Shown: one piece after another, positions 17,350 to 25,830 of the stretch
Layout of the letters: each line of letters begins with the position of its first letter
Position numbering within the stretch: position 1 is the stretch's first letter
From: Arachnia propionica
Lineage (GTDB): Bacteria; Actinomycetota; Actinomycetes; Propionibacteriales; Propionibacteriaceae
NCBI RefSeq assembly: GCF_003859805.1
Contig: NZ_RQZG01000005.1
Span: 1 to 64,000 of the forward strand
Reading direction: 5' to 3'
Length of the DNA: 64,000 bases
Made by a program: the position numbers and the translations under genes
Notes under the pieces: model-generated
The model's database searches: none
The model's input: only the letters and a program-made list of their open reading frames with translations
What the model was told of the DNA's origin: nothing

Positions 17350-17646
17350 ATGGGTGATGTGAGCGAGCGCACCGTCGAGGAGATCCGTGCTGACCTGGCA
17401 AGGAACCGAGCCGCGATGTCGGAGGCCGCCGCTGACCTGGTGGAGGAGTACCGGCCGAAGAACATCGCCAGGCGCACGGTCAGCGAGGCCAAGGGTTTCG
17501 TCACCGAGGAGTTCCGCAACGTGAAGTCCCAGATCCACGACGAGAACGGGTGGCGCACCGACCGGCTGGTGATCCTCGGCGGGGCGGTGCTGGGTGTGGC
17601 GCTGTTCGCCCTGACGCTGTCCAGCCTCCGACGCCGTCATCGCTGA
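17350..17646 (+). CDS. DUF3618 membrane protein
   Basis: A 98-residue protein matching DUF3618 in layout. An N-terminal charged helix (RTVEEIRADLARNRAAMSEAAADLVEEYRPKNIARR) is followed by a linker, one transmembrane helix (LVILGGAVLGVALFALTLSSL, about 72-92), and a basic RRRHR tail. These small actinobacterial proteins often sit near membrane-stress or phage-shock-like genes; no activity is known. The start has GAAAGGTGAAGCC upstream. A strong terminator follows 25 bases after the stop. Confidence 0.8.
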   Translation: MGDVSERTVEEIRADLARNRAAMSEAAADLVEEYRPKNIARRTVSEAKGFVTEEFRNVKSQIHDENGWRTDRLVILGGAVLGVALFALTLSSLRRRHR

Positions 17647-17670
17647 GAAGGACATGCATGCAGAACCACA

Positions 17671-17701
17671 CAGCGCCCCGGACGGATGGCCCGGGGCGCT
17701 G
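17671..17701. terminator. Bidirectional terminator hairpin
   Basis: An 11-base perfect stem, CAGCGCCCCGG with CCGGGGCGCTG, around a 9-base loop. It lies between the DUF3618 gene (plus) and the tRNA-Lys pair (minus), so it can serve both. No T-run follows, as is common in high-GC actinobacteria. Confidence 0.8.
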
Positions 17702-17707
17702 ATCTCG

Positions 17708-17780
<73 letters not shown>

Positions 17781-17801
17781 GCGGGCCACCTGGTGACCCA
17801 G

Positions 17802-17874
<73 letters not shown>

Positions 17875-17958
17875 TTGCGCGAGGTGTAACGATACCGCCT
17901 CCGGTCCCAGAAGAGAAATCAGGGCCGGGGCGCCGTCGGCTCCTCCGGAAGGGCGCGG

Positions 17959-17970
17959 TAGGCTGAGGAC
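17959..17970 (+). promoter_or_regulatory. Candidate leaderless promoter of sdhCAB
   Basis: TAGGCT (17959-17964) is separated by exactly six bases from the sdhC ATG at 17971, so the message probably begins with the start codon. Confidence 0.5.
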
Positions 17971-18669
17971 ATGGCTCCAGTGCGGGAGAAAGTGCCAAGG
18001 CCGAGCAACCTCGCCCTCAAACAGACGATGGCCGTCACCGGGCTCCTGTTCGTCGGGTTCGTCGTCATCCATCTGTTCGGCAACCTCAAGGTCTTCGCGG
18101 GGGAGGAGGCCTTCAACCACTATGCCGCCTGGCTGCGTGAGGTCGGATACCCACTGCTGCCCCGGGAGAGTGTGCTGTGGGGGTTGCGCATCGTTCTGCT
18201 GGTCTCGCTGATCGGTCACGCCGGTGCCTCGTGCGTCCTCCGGTTGCGCGCCCGTCGTGCCCGCGGTCCCCACCGACGCAGGGTGCGTGGCTACCGTCCG
18301 CTGGCGGCCGGGTGGATGCTGTTGGGCGGACTGCTCATCCTGGCCTTCATCCTGTTCCACCTGAGCGACCTCACCCTCGGGGGCCCGGGAGCATCGACAG
18401 GATTCCGACACCCGGACGGCCAGATGTACGCCTACCAGAATCTCGTCGCCAGTTTCTCCCGTCCCTGGGCGGCGCTCTGCTACATGGCCGCGATGCTCGT
18501 CATCGCCGTCCACATCGAGCACGGCTGGCGCACCCTGCTGCAGGACCTGGGCATGACCGGACAGCGACTGCGTCGGGCCTGGGCGTTTCTCGGAGGGCTC
18601 CTGGCCCTGGCGGTCGTGCTGGGCAACGCCTCCATCCCCGTGCTCGTCCTGACAGGGGTGATCGCATGA
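17971..18669 (+). CDS. sdhC: succinate dehydrogenase/fumarate reductase cytochrome b subunit
   Basis: A 232-residue membrane subunit with five hydrophobic helices, as in the B. subtilis-type (class B) di-heme SdhC that needs no SdhD. Helices run from about residues 20, 66, 112, 170 and 208. Candidate heme-ligand histidines sit in FVVIHLFGNL, LIGHAGASC, ILFHLSDL and IAVHIEHGW. The complex passes electrons between succinate/fumarate and menaquinone at the inner membrane. The stop overlaps the sdhA start (ATGA). Order C-A-B matches the single-cytochrome actinobacterial type. Confidence 0.92.
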   Translation: MAPVREKVPRPSNLALKQTMAVTGLLFVGFVVIHLFGNLKVFAGEEAFNHYAAWLREVGYPLLPRESVLWGLRIVLLVSLIGHAGASCVLRLRARRARGPHRRRVRGYRPLAAGWMLLGGLLILAFILFHLSDLTLGGPGASTGFRHPDGQMYAYQNLVASFSRPWAALCYMAAMLVIAVHIEHGWRTLLQDLGMTGQRLRRAWAFLGGLLALAVVLGNASIPVLVLTGVIA

Positions 18670-20624
18670 ACATCTTCCGACCTCGACCTCGTCCGGGACA
18701 CGTCACCGCGAAACCGCTGGATGCCCGGGTCCCGGACGGTGATCCCCGCACCGCCTGGGAACGCAGACGTGCCGAGTACCGGCTCGTCAGTCCGGCGAAC
18801 CGCCCGAAGTACACCGTCATCGTCGTCGGCACGGGGTTGGCTGGATCCGGAGTCGCGGCGGCGTTGGGGGAACTCGGCTACCGGGTGGAGTGCTTCACCT
18901 TCCACGACGCACCTCGACGCGCACACAGCGTCGCGGCGCAGGGAGGCATCAACGCGGCACGGGCCCGGAAGATCGACGGGGACAGCCTCACCCGTTTCGT
19001 GACCGACACCGTCAAGGGTGGGGACTTCCGTGCCCGGGAGGCGGACATCTGGAGACTGGCCGCGGAGTCCGTACGGGTGATCGACCACATGTCCGCCATC
19101 GGGGCCCCCTTCGCCAGGGAGTACGGCGGTGAACTGGCCACCCGCTCCTTCGGCGGGGTCCAGGTCTCCCGTACCTACTACACGAGGGGGCAGACCGGAC
19201 AACAGCTCCAGGTCGCCGGGGCCCAGGCCCTCCTGCGGCAGGTGGAACGCGGCGCCGTCGCCCTCCACACCCGCACCGAGATGCTGGACCTCGTCGTCGC
19301 TGATGGGCGTGCGCAGGGGGTCGTCGTGCGTGATCTGGTCACGGGAGAGCTCCGTGTCGTCACCGGACACGCCGTGGTGCTGGCCACCGGGGGCTACGGC
19401 AGCGTCTACTTCCACTCCACGTTGGCGATGAACTCCAACGCCACCGCCACCTGGCGGGCCCATCGCCGTGGCGCACTGTTCGCGAGTCCCAGTTTCATCC
19501 AGTTCCACCCGACGGCATTGCCGGTCTCCTCACCGTGGCAGTCGAAGACGACGCTGATGAGTGAGTCCCTGCGCAACGACGGCAGGATCTGGGTGCCCGT
19601 GAAGCCCGGGGACGACCGTTCGCCGAGCGCGATCCCGGAGAACGAGCGGGACCACTACCTGGAACGTCGCTACCCGGCGTTCGGGAATCTCGCGCCCCGC
19701 GACATCGCCTCCCGGGCCGCACGGGCAGAGATCGATGCCGGTCGTGGGGTCGGGCCCCTGAAGAACTCCGTCTACCTCGACTTCCGCGACGCCATCACCC
19801 GGCTCGGCCGTGACGTGATCGCGGAGCGTTACGGAAACCTGTTCGAGATGTATGCCGATGCCACCGGTGAGGACCCGTACGAGGTCCCGATGAGGATCGC
19901 GCCGGGTGCACACTTCACGATGGGTGGCCTGTGGTCCGATTTCGACCAGATGACCTCCATCCCCGGGCTTTTCGTCGGAGGGGAGGCGTCGAACAACTAC
20001 CACGGGGCGAACCGACTGGGAGCGAACTCGTTGTTGAGTGCCTGCGTGGACGGTTGGTTCACCCTGCCGCTGTCGGTTCCCAACCATCTGGCGGGCCTGT
20101 CAGGCGTGCCGTTGCTCAGCGAGGACCACCCTGCGGCGCAGGAGGCGCTCAACGCGGTTCGGGAGCGGATCGACCGACTCGTGTGCAACCCGGGCCACAC
20201 CCGCCCGACGGCATTCCATCGTCGCCTGGGGGAGATCCTCTACCGCGGGTGCGGCGTCACCCGCAGTTCCCAGGGCCTGCAACAGGCCCTGGGGGAGGTG
20301 CGCGGACTCAGGGAGAAGTTCTGGCGTGATGTGCGGGTGCTCGGCGAGGCCGAACGTCTCAACCAGGAACTGGAGAAGGCCGGGAGGGTCGCGGACTTCC
20401 TGGAACTGGCCGAACTCATGGTCCTCGATGCCCTCGACCGCGACGAGTCCTGTGGTGCGCACTTCCGTGAGGAGCACGCGCTCGCCGACGGGGAGGCCGC
20501 TCGCGACGATGATCACTGGTGTTTCGTCTCGGCCTGGGAGATCCGCCCTGACGGCAGTCATCGTCGACACAGTGAACCTTTGAGCTTCAAGTCCGTGGAA
20601 CCGCAGGTGAGGAACTATCGATGA
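18666..20624 (+). CDS. sdhA: succinate dehydrogenase/fumarate reductase flavoprotein subunit
   Basis: A 652-residue catalytic subunit. The N-terminal Rossmann motif VIVVGTGLAGSGVAAALGELG binds FAD, and RRAHSVAAQGGINAA carries the His expected to hold FAD covalently. Substrate-site elements include FIQFHPTALP and the GANRLGANSLLSAC segment, where the Arg binds dicarboxylate. ATG at 18666 overlaps the sdhC stop and the end overlaps sdhB. The first 40 residues form an extension found in class B enzymes. In propionibacteria the same enzyme type can run toward fumarate reduction during propionate fermentation, so direction cannot be fixed from sequence. Confidence 0.95.
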   Translation: MNIFRPRPRPGHVTAKPLDARVPDGDPRTAWERRRAEYRLVSPANRPKYTVIVVGTGLAGSGVAAALGELGYRVECFTFHDAPRRAHSVAAQGGINAARARKIDGDSLTRFVTDTVKGGDFRAREADIWRLAAESVRVIDHMSAIGAPFAREYGGELATRSFGGVQVSRTYYTRGQTGQQLQVAGAQALLRQVERGAVALHTRTEMLDLVVADGRAQGVVVRDLVTGELRVVTGHAVVLATGGYGSVYFHSTLAMNSNATATWRAHRRGALFASPSFIQFHPTALPVSSPWQSKTTLMSESLRNDGRIWVPVKPGDDRSPSAIPENERDHYLERRYPAFGNLAPRDIASRAARAEIDAGRGVGPLKNSVYLDFRDAITRLGRDVIAERYGNLFEMYADATGEDPYEVPMRIAPGAHFTMGGLWSDFDQMTSIPGLFVGGEASNNYHGANRLGANSLLSACVDGWFTLPLSVPNHLAGLSGVPLLSEDHPAAQEALNAVRERIDRLVCNPGHTRPTAFHRRLGEILYRGCGVTRSSQGLQQALGEVRGLREKFWRDVRVLGEAERLNQELEKAGRVADFLELAELMVLDALDRDESCGAHFREEHALADGEAARDDDHWCFVSAWEIRPDGSHRRHSEPLSFKSVEPQVRNYR

Positions 20625-21358
20625 GAGTCGAACTGGAGATCTGGCGACAGGACGGCCCGAACCAGCCCGGCAGGTTCGAACGTCACGTCGTGACGGATGC
20701 CACGAAGGAGATGAGTCTGCTGGAGCTCCTGGACCGGCTCAACGACCAGCTGGTCCAGGAGGGACAGGAACCCATCGCCTTCGAGTCGGACTGTCGTGAG
20801 GGAGTGTGCGGGGCATGCGGGGTCACCGTCAACGACATCCCGCACGGTCCGGTCCCCAACACACCCTCCTGTCGACAGCACCTGCGGGCCTTCACAGGCA
20901 TCGGCACGCTACGGATCGCACCGCTGCGTTCTGGTGCCTTCCCGGTGCTGCGTGACCTGGTGGTCGACCGCTCCGCCCTCGACCGCATCATCCGGGCAGG
21001 GGGACATGTCGACGTGCTGGCCGGCACCGCCCCCGACGCGGATGCCATGCTGGTCGGTCACGACGACGCGGAACTGGCCCTCGACTTCGCGGCCTGCATC
21101 GGCTGCGGGGCCTGTGTGGCGGCCTGTCCCAATGGGGCCGCCCACCTGTTCGCGGGAGCGAAGCTGGCGCATCTCGCCCTGTTGCCGCACGGAAGCATGG
21201 AGCGCTCGCGGCGGGCCAAGGAGGTGACCCGGGCCGTGGAGGAGGATTTCGGTCCCTGCTCCAGCTACGGGGAGTGCGTGCAGGTGTGTCCGGCCGGGAT
21301 CCCGCTGACTGCGGTCGCCGCGATGCAGCGGGAGGTGTACCGGGCTGCCCTGGGATGA
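20621..21358 (+). CDS. sdhB: succinate dehydrogenase/fumarate reductase iron-sulfur subunit
   Basis: A 245-residue electron-transfer subunit. The 2Fe-2S ligands lie in SDCREGVCGACGV plus the Cys of SCRQH. The bacterial ferredoxin part has CIGCGACVAACPNG and CSSYGECVQVCPAGIP for the remaining iron-sulfur clusters. It links SdhA to the SdhC hemes and quinone site. ATG at 20621 overlaps the sdhA stop. It ends directly against the convergent bioB stop (TGATCA junction), leaving no room for a separate terminator. Confidence 0.95.
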   Translation: MRVELEIWRQDGPNQPGRFERHVVTDATKEMSLLELLDRLNDQLVQEGQEPIAFESDCREGVCGACGVTVNDIPHGPVPNTPSCRQHLRAFTGIGTLRIAPLRSGAFPVLRDLVVDRSALDRIIRAGGHVDVLAGTAPDADAMLVGHDDAELALDFAACIGCGACVAACPNGAAHLFAGAKLAHLALLPHGSMERSRRAKEVTRAVEEDFGPCSSYGECVQVCPAGIPLTAVAAMQREVYRAALG

Positions 21359-22411
21359 TCAGGCGTTGGCGGGAACGCCGGTTCCGGCACCCCGGTGGCG
21401 GATCGTGGGGCGCACATCCGCCACCGGTGGTTCATCCTCCTGCCCCAGGACCGTGAACCCGCAGTCGGCGATCATCTGGAGATCTGCCCTGCCCGCCTGT
21501 CCCTCGGAGGTCAGGTAGTCGCCCAGGAACAGGGCGTTGCAGATCTCCAGGCTGAGGGCCTGCAGGCTGCGCAGGTGTTCCTCGCGGCCCGCGGCGACCC
21601 GAACCTCCACGTCAGGATGGACCAGCCGGATCATGGCGAGGATCCGTAGACACCTCAGCGGGGTGAGGTCGGCGTGCCCGGCGAGCGGTGTGCCGTCGAA
21701 GGGCATGAGGAAGTTCACCGGCACTGAGTCGACCTCCAGGGCTCGGAGGGCGAAGGCCACCTCGACGAGCTGTTCGTCGCTCTCGCCCATGCCCGCGATG
21801 AGGCCGGAGCAGGCGCTCATCCCGTGGGCGCGGGCGTGTTGGACCGTCTCGGTGCGGTCCTCGTAGGTGTGGGTGGTGCAGATGTTGCCGTAGTGGGACT
21901 CCGCGGTGTTGAGGTTGTGGTTGTAGGCATCCGCCCCGGCAGCGGCCAGCCTCTCCGGTTGACCCTCCTTGAGCTGCCCGAGGCAGGCGCAGACCTCGAC
22001 GTCGGGGTGAGCCGCCTTGAGCTCACCGATGATCTCGGCCACCTTGTCGACGTCACGGTTGGAGGGGCCGCGGCCCGAGGCGACCAGGCAGACCCGCCTG
22101 GCCCCGCCCTCGATGCCGGCCCTGGCGGCGGCGACGGCGTCGTCGTTGCTGAGCCAGCGGTACTTCAGGACGTCGGCGTCGGAGCCCAGCCGCTGGGAGC
22201 AGTAGAAGCAGTCCTCGGGGCAGAGCCCGGACTTGAGGTTCACCAGGTAGTTCACCTTCATGGTGGTGCCGAAGTGGTGGCGACGCACGCGGCCTGCGGC
22301 GGCCACCAGTGCGTGGGTCCGGTCATCGGGCAGGCGCAGCACGGCCAAGGCCTCCTCGGGGGTGATGTGACGGCCGCCGATCACCTCGGTTGCAAGTTTC
22401 TCCAGGTCCAC
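21359..22411 (-). CDS. bioB: biotin synthase
   Basis: A 350-residue radical SAM enzyme that inserts sulfur into dethiobiotin. The SAM-cluster motif is CPEDCFYC, near residue 67. The [15 protein letters not shown] segment and the conserved Cys residues of RRVCLVASG and CACLGQL match the second iron-sulfur cluster site, and MPFDGTPL and [14 protein letters not shown] are typical. GTG at 22411 has GAAGGAGAG at good spacing. bioF, bioA and bioD are absent from the window. A BioQ-type palindrome overlaps the promoter, identical to that near bioY. The last 20 residues are a variable tail. Confidence 0.95.
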   Translation of the reverse strand: MDLEKLATEVIGGRHITPEEALAVLRLPDDRTHALVAAAGRVRRHHFGTTMKVNYLVNLKSGLCPEDCFYCSQRLGSDADVLKYRWLSNDDAVAAARAGIEGGARRVCLVASGRGPSNRDVDKVAEIIGELKAAHPDVEVCACLGQLKEGQPERLAAAGADAYNHNLNTAESHYGNICTTHTYEDRTETVQHARAHGMSACSGLIAGMGESDEQLVEVAFALRALEVDSVPVNFLMPFDGTPLAGHADLTPLRCLRILAMIRLVHPDVEVRVAAGREEHLRSLQALSLEICNALFLGDYLTSEGQAGRADLQMIADCGFTVLGQEDEPPVADVRPTIRHRGAGTGVPANA

Positions 22412-22431
22412 GATCTCTCCTTCGCGCTGGT

Positions 22432-22453
22432 TTGAACACTGTTCAATCTAGCA
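22432..22453 (-). promoter_or_regulatory. BioQ-type operator and -10 of bioB
   Basis: The 15-base palindrome TTGAACACTGTTCAA spans 22432-22446 and contains TGAAC-N3-GTTCA, close to the published corynebacterial BioQ consensus TGAAC-N3-GTTAC. The minus-strand extended -10 TGCTAGATT (22453-22445) overlaps its edge, so the transcription start falls inside the operator and a bound repressor would block bioB. The same 15 bases recur at 46747-46761. Confidence 0.75.
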
Positions 22454-22559
22454 GTGGAGCGCGCTGTCGGGGCGTGCGGAGGGTACTCGTCGCCACGGCG
22501 TGCCGTCGGAGGAGCAGTTGACCAGCCGTCTACCATGGCCGTTGATGGAAAGGAGCGTC

Positions 22560-23102
22560 ATGAGGATTGGCGTCATCGAGGGGGCCACTCGGCCTGGAAG
22601 CAACACGTCGGTCGTGACCCGTTGGGTGCTGGACCACGCGCCCGAGGGCGTCGAGGTGGTTCACCTCCCGCTCACCGAGCACGTGCTGCCGCTGTTCGAC
22701 TGGGAGAAGCACCCCATGGCTGCGGGCAGGCAGTACCCGAGCGAGGCGATCCAGGCCTGGGCGGATGCGGTCAACGACTGCGACGGTTTCGTCTTCGTCG
22801 TCCCCGAGTACAACCACGGGGTCCCGGGTGGGCTGAAGAACGCGATCGACTGGCTGGGCAGCGAGCTGTGGGGGAAGGCCTCGGCCTTCGTCGGGGTCGG
22901 CGCTGACGGTGGCACGAGGGCTGTCGAGCAGCTGCGTCTCGTGCTGGCCAACTTCAACCAGTTCACGATCCGTTCCCAGGTCTCCCTGTCCATCTTCCGC
23001 GACATCGCGGACGGCAAGGTGCAGGCCTCGGACCAGAAGAACAAGGACCTGGCGGGGCTCTACCAGGAGCTCACCGCCACCGTCGCGCAGCTCAAGGGCT
23101 GA
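22560..23102 (+). CDS. NAD(P)H-dependent FMN reductase family protein
   Basis: A 180-residue flavodoxin-fold oxidoreductase. GATRPGSNT near residue 9 forms the FMN phosphate loop, and VPEYNHGVPGGLKNAIDWLG is the diagnostic PEYN segment that contacts the isoalloxazine. These enzymes reduce FMN, quinones, azo compounds or chromate; the physiological substrate cannot be told. ATG at 22560 follows AAAGGAG at six bases, and an upstream in-frame ATG at 22500 lacks a site. It is monocistronic, with a hairpin terminator 12 bases after the stop. Confidence 0.88.
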   Translation: MRIGVIEGATRPGSNTSVVTRWVLDHAPEGVEVVHLPLTEHVLPLFDWEKHPMAAGRQYPSEAIQAWADAVNDCDGFVFVVPEYNHGVPGGLKNAIDWLGSELWGKASAFVGVGADGGTRAVEQLRLVLANFNQFTIRSQVSLSIFRDIADGKVQASDQKNKDLAGLYQELTATVAQLKG

Positions 23103-23114
23103 CCACACGCCACG

Positions 23115-23140
23115 AGGGCCGATGGACACCCATCGGCCCT
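23115..23140. terminator. Terminator between FMN reductase and alcohol dehydrogenase
   Basis: Perfect 11-base stem AGGGCCGATGG with CCATCGGCCCT and a 4-base loop, between convergent genes; it can act in both directions. Confidence 0.85.
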
Positions 23141-23160
23141 CCTGTCATGTCCTCGCGGGG

Positions 23161-24180
23161 TCAGGGGCGGAGCAGCACCTTGATCGCCCGGCGTTCATCC
23201 ATCGCGCGATAGCCCTCTGCCGCCTCGGCCAGCGGGAGGTGCAGGTCGAACACCTTGCCCGGGGCGATCCGTCGCTCCAGGATCCGCTCGATGAGATCGG
23301 GCAGGATGCGTCGCACCGGGGCCGGGCCACCGAGCAGGTGCACCTGCTTGCCGAACAGCAGCGACCCGGGAAGGTTCACATCGTGCGACACGCCGACGAA
23401 ACCGACGTGGCCACCCGGACGGCAGGACCCGATGGCCTGCTCCATCGACTGCTGGGTGCCCACGGCCTCGACGACGCTGTGGGCGCCCAGGCCGTCGGTC
23501 AGTTCCAGGACCTTCGCCACCCCCTCGTCGCCCCGTTCCGCGATGATGTCGGTGGCCCCGAACTCGCGGGCCAGCGCCTGACGCTCCGGATGCCGTGACA
23601 TCGCGATGATGCGGTCCGCCCCGAGCTGGGCGGAGGCCAGGACGGCCAGGAGGCCGACCGCTCCGTCGCCGACCACCACGACGCTCTTGCCCGGGCCGAC
23701 CTCGGCGGCGAGGGCCCCGAACCATCCCGTGCCGAGCACGTCGGAGGCGGCGAGCAGGTCCGCGAGCACCTCGTCGGACTCCGGTCGGCCCCCGGGGACC
23801 TGCACCAGGGTCCCGTCGGCGAGCGGGATCCGCACGAACTCGGCCTGGGTGCCGCTGGCGAAACCACCGGCCACGCAGCGGGAGGGGTAGCCGGAGGTGC
23901 AGATCTCGCAGGTGTTGTCCGACAGGCAGAAGGAGCCGACGACGAAGTCACCCGGGGCGACATTGCTCACCTCCTCTCCCACCTCGACCACGGTGCCGAC
24001 GTACTCGTGCCCCATGGGCCGGTTCTCGACCGGGTCGTACCCACGGTAGGGCCACAGGTCGGAGCCGCAGATGCAGGCGGCGGCCAGTTCGATGACGGCA
24101 TCGGTCGGTTCCTTGACGGTGGGGCGTTCCACATCGGCGACGACCACGTCGCCGGGTGCTTGCATGATCACAGCGCGCAT
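23161..24180 (-). CDS. zinc-dependent alcohol dehydrogenase
   Basis: A 339-residue medium-chain dehydrogenase. Catalytic zinc ligands are C39 (ACICGSDLW), H62-E63 (MGHEYVG) and a later acidic residue. The structural-zinc loop is reduced: SDNTCEICTSGYPSRC has three cysteines where the classic lobe has four. NAD(P) binding is seen in VVVVGDGAVGLLAVLASAQLGA. Overall it looks like the glutathione-independent formaldehyde dehydrogenase or threonine-dehydrogenase-like branch. Substrate is not deducible. ATG at 24180 is in a divergent arrangement with yceI. Single gene. Confidence 0.85.
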   Translation of the reverse strand: MRAVIMQAPGDVVVADVERPTVKEPTDAVIELAAACICGSDLWPYRGYDPVENRPMGHEYVGTVVEVGEEVSNVAPGDFVVGSFCLSDNTCEICTSGYPSRCVAGGFASGTQAEFVRIPLADGTLVQVPGGRPESDEVLADLLAASDVLGTGWFGALAAEVGPGKSVVVVGDGAVGLLAVLASAQLGADRIIAMSRHPERQALAREFGATDIIAERGDEGVAKVLELTDGLGAHSVVEAVGTQQSMEQAIGSCRPGGHVGFVGVSHDVNLPGSLLFGKQVHLLGGPAPVRRILPDLIERILERRIAPGKVFDLHLPLAEAAEGYRAMDERRAIKVLLRP

Positions 24181-24267
24181 GTTGGTTTCCTCGCAGTGGT
24201 TGGCAGGTGGTTCCACTGCCCTCGACTCTACAGGCGGGGCGGCTGGGGCAAAGCGGGGTGGTCATGA

Positions 24268-24279
24268 CACGATGAGGGC
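24268..24279 (+). promoter_or_regulatory. Candidate leaderless -10 of the yceI-like gene
   Basis: CACGAT (24268-24273), six bases, then ATG at 24280. No ribosome binding site. The hexamer departs from TANNNT at its first base. Confidence 0.35.
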
Positions 24280-24810
24280 ATGACCGGAATCCGTGACCTT
24301 GGCCCGACGGACGGTGAGTTGCTGCTGGGGACCACCAGCGAGGGGCCGATGGCCAGGATGGGACATGCCCTGAGGATCCTGGTCCAGGACTGGACCGCGA
24401 CCCTTGAGCTGGGGGAGGAGCCGATGAGCTGCAGCCTGCGGGCGTCGGCGAACCTCACGTCGCTGCGTGCACTCGACGGGCACGGGGGTGCCTCCCCGCT
24501 CACCGAGGAAGGGTTGCGCAAGATCGAGAAGAACGCCGAGAAGATCCTGGACTCGCGAACCCATCCCGAGGTGAGCTTCGTCTCCACGGGGGTGAGCGGT
24601 ACCTGGGAGGCGGGGCTGCTCGACGGGGAATTGACGATCCGCGACGTGACCCGGCCCCAGCGGTTCGACGTGAGCCGGACCCCTCAGGGGACCTACCGTC
24701 TGACCGGGATGATCGCCCAGTCGCGTTTCGGCATCAAACCCTACAGCGCCATGATGGGGGCGCTCCGGCTCGGCGACGACATCAGCGTCGAGGTGACCGT
24801 CTCCCTGTGA
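24280..24810 (+). CDS. YceI family protein
   Basis: A 176-residue cytoplasmic member of the YceI lipocalin-like family, with no signal peptide. It shows the eight-stranded pattern with GHALRILVQDWTATLE near the start, the helical insert EGLRKIEKNAEKIL, then HPEVSFVSTGV, GELTIRDVTRPQRFDV and SRFGIKPYSAMMGALRLGDDISVEVTV at the end. YceI proteins bind long isoprenoid or similar hydrophobic ligands, and roles range from stress to isoprenoid handling. Divergent from the alcohol dehydrogenase; function here is unknown. Confidence 0.85.
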   Translation: MTGIRDLGPTDGELLLGTTSEGPMARMGHALRILVQDWTATLELGEEPMSCSLRASANLTSLRALDGHGGASPLTEEGLRKIEKNAEKILDSRTHPEVSFVSTGVSGTWEAGLLDGELTIRDVTRPQRFDVSRTPQGTYRLTGMIAQSRFGIKPYSAMMGALRLGDDISVEVTVSL

Positions 24811-24874
24811 CGCGGTCGTGCGGACGGATCAGTCCGCACCGGGCTCCTGCCGCCCCGGACCTTGACCTTGGCCG

Positions 24875-24950
24875 GACACGAATCGCTGTTCTGTTCTTGC
24901 GGCACCTTTGTGAAACGTCTCAGGGGCAAACGGCCTGCCAGCTCGTGCTC
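24875..24950. repeat. Dispersed intergenic repeat, copy 1
   Basis: About 76 bases opening with GACACGAATCGCTGTTCTG and closing with CCTGCCAGCTCGTGC. It aligns along most of its length with 42238-42312, and its left end matches the arms of the hairpin repeat at 28763-28835. CACGAA at one end and CTCGTG at the other are near-inverted. It lies between yceI and the antitoxin gene in a stretch that otherwise holds no gene (24811-25042). Confidence 0.55.
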
Positions 24951-25042
24951 GCTGCACGGGTTGCCGGGACTGTTCGTCCTCAGGAGGTGGCACGTCGAAA
25001 GGATCGGCCTTCAAAGTAGGATGAAATGCTGGAATTCGACGC

Positions 25043-25327
25043 GTGAGGTCGATCACACTGACTGAGCTGAACCAGAATCCCTCCCGGGCAACCCGGCTGG
25101 CGGACCATGGCGAGGCGATCGTGTTGCGCGGCGGACGTGCTGCCTACCGCATCACCCGGGTCGAGCCCTCCGGGGACCCGCTCGATGAACTCATGGCCAC
25201 CGGTCTCGCCAGACCTCCCCGCAGTGCGGCCCCGCGCTCGAATCGACGCTTCCCGACCGTGGCCACCGAGACGGACCTCGGCGCTGTGCTCGACTCCGAA
25301 CGGAGCCGGTTCGATGAGTTCTGCTGA
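25043..25327 (+). CDS. Phd/YefM-type antitoxin
   Basis: A 94-residue antitoxin. The N-terminus MRSITLTELNQNPSRATRLA and IVLRGGRAAYRITRVEP follow the Phd/YefM DNA-binding fold; the C-terminal half is acidic and probably disordered until it meets the toxin. GTG at 25043. It ends inside the start region of the PIN gene (ATG at 25314), the usual overlap for such pairs. It is intact although its toxin is broken, so it may now act as a free repressor or as an anti-toxin for a related system. Confidence 0.8.
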   Translation: MRSITLTELNQNPSRATRLADHGEAIVLRGGRAAYRITRVEPSGDPLDELMATGLARPPRSAAPRSNRRFPTVATETDLGAVLDSERSRFDEFC

Positions 25328-25825
25328 GTGCACCTGGCTCGTCGGCTCCTCGGTGTTGCTGCGTGTCATCGCTGACAGCTCGGTCGCGGCGCGGGAGTGG
25401 TTCGAGGCCGCCCATGCGGCCGGTGACAGGTTCGTCGGGTCGAGGATGCCCGAACTGGAGGTGCTGCGGGTCGTCAAGAACGCTGGGATGACGACGGATG
25501 TCGCCCGTGAATACCTGGATGAGTTCGCTCTGATCGCCGGACCGATGACCTCATCGACGAAGCCATCGCCTTGGAGCCGGTGTTGGGGAGGGCCGACTCG
25601 GTGCACGTCGCCTCGGCGTTGCGTCTGGGAGCCGCCCACGTCACGATCGTCACCCACGATGCGCAGATGGCCAGGGCTGCGGTCGCCCTCGGGTTCGTTG
25701 TGTTCGACCCCGAGGGCGACGACCCTGGTGGTGCAGGGACTCTCATCGATTCACGCCACGTCGTGAGAGGACATCAGGCACGGGGACTGAGCGTGAACCC
25801 GCGGGTGATGACTCCTGACACCTGA
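25314..25825 (+). pseudogene. broken PIN-domain toxin
   Basis: The frame from ATG 25314 encodes the first half of a VapC-like PIN protein (SSVLLRVIADSSVAAREWF, ELEVLRVVKNAG). The second half (LEPVLGRADSVHVASALRLGA, IVTHDAQMARAAVALGF) is in another frame ending at 25825. Adding one base at about 25543 would join them, giving GP-DDLIDEAIALEP. The first catalytic Asp of the LDTSV motif is also replaced (VGSSV, G11). Both defects point to decay rather than a sequencing slip alone. Confidence 0.75.
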
Positions 25826-25830
25826 CCCGA

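Noticed and set aside
25314-25825. Programmed frameshifting in the PIN gene
   Set aside because: No slippery heptamer is evident near 25543 and the first catalytic Asp is already lost, so decay is simpler.
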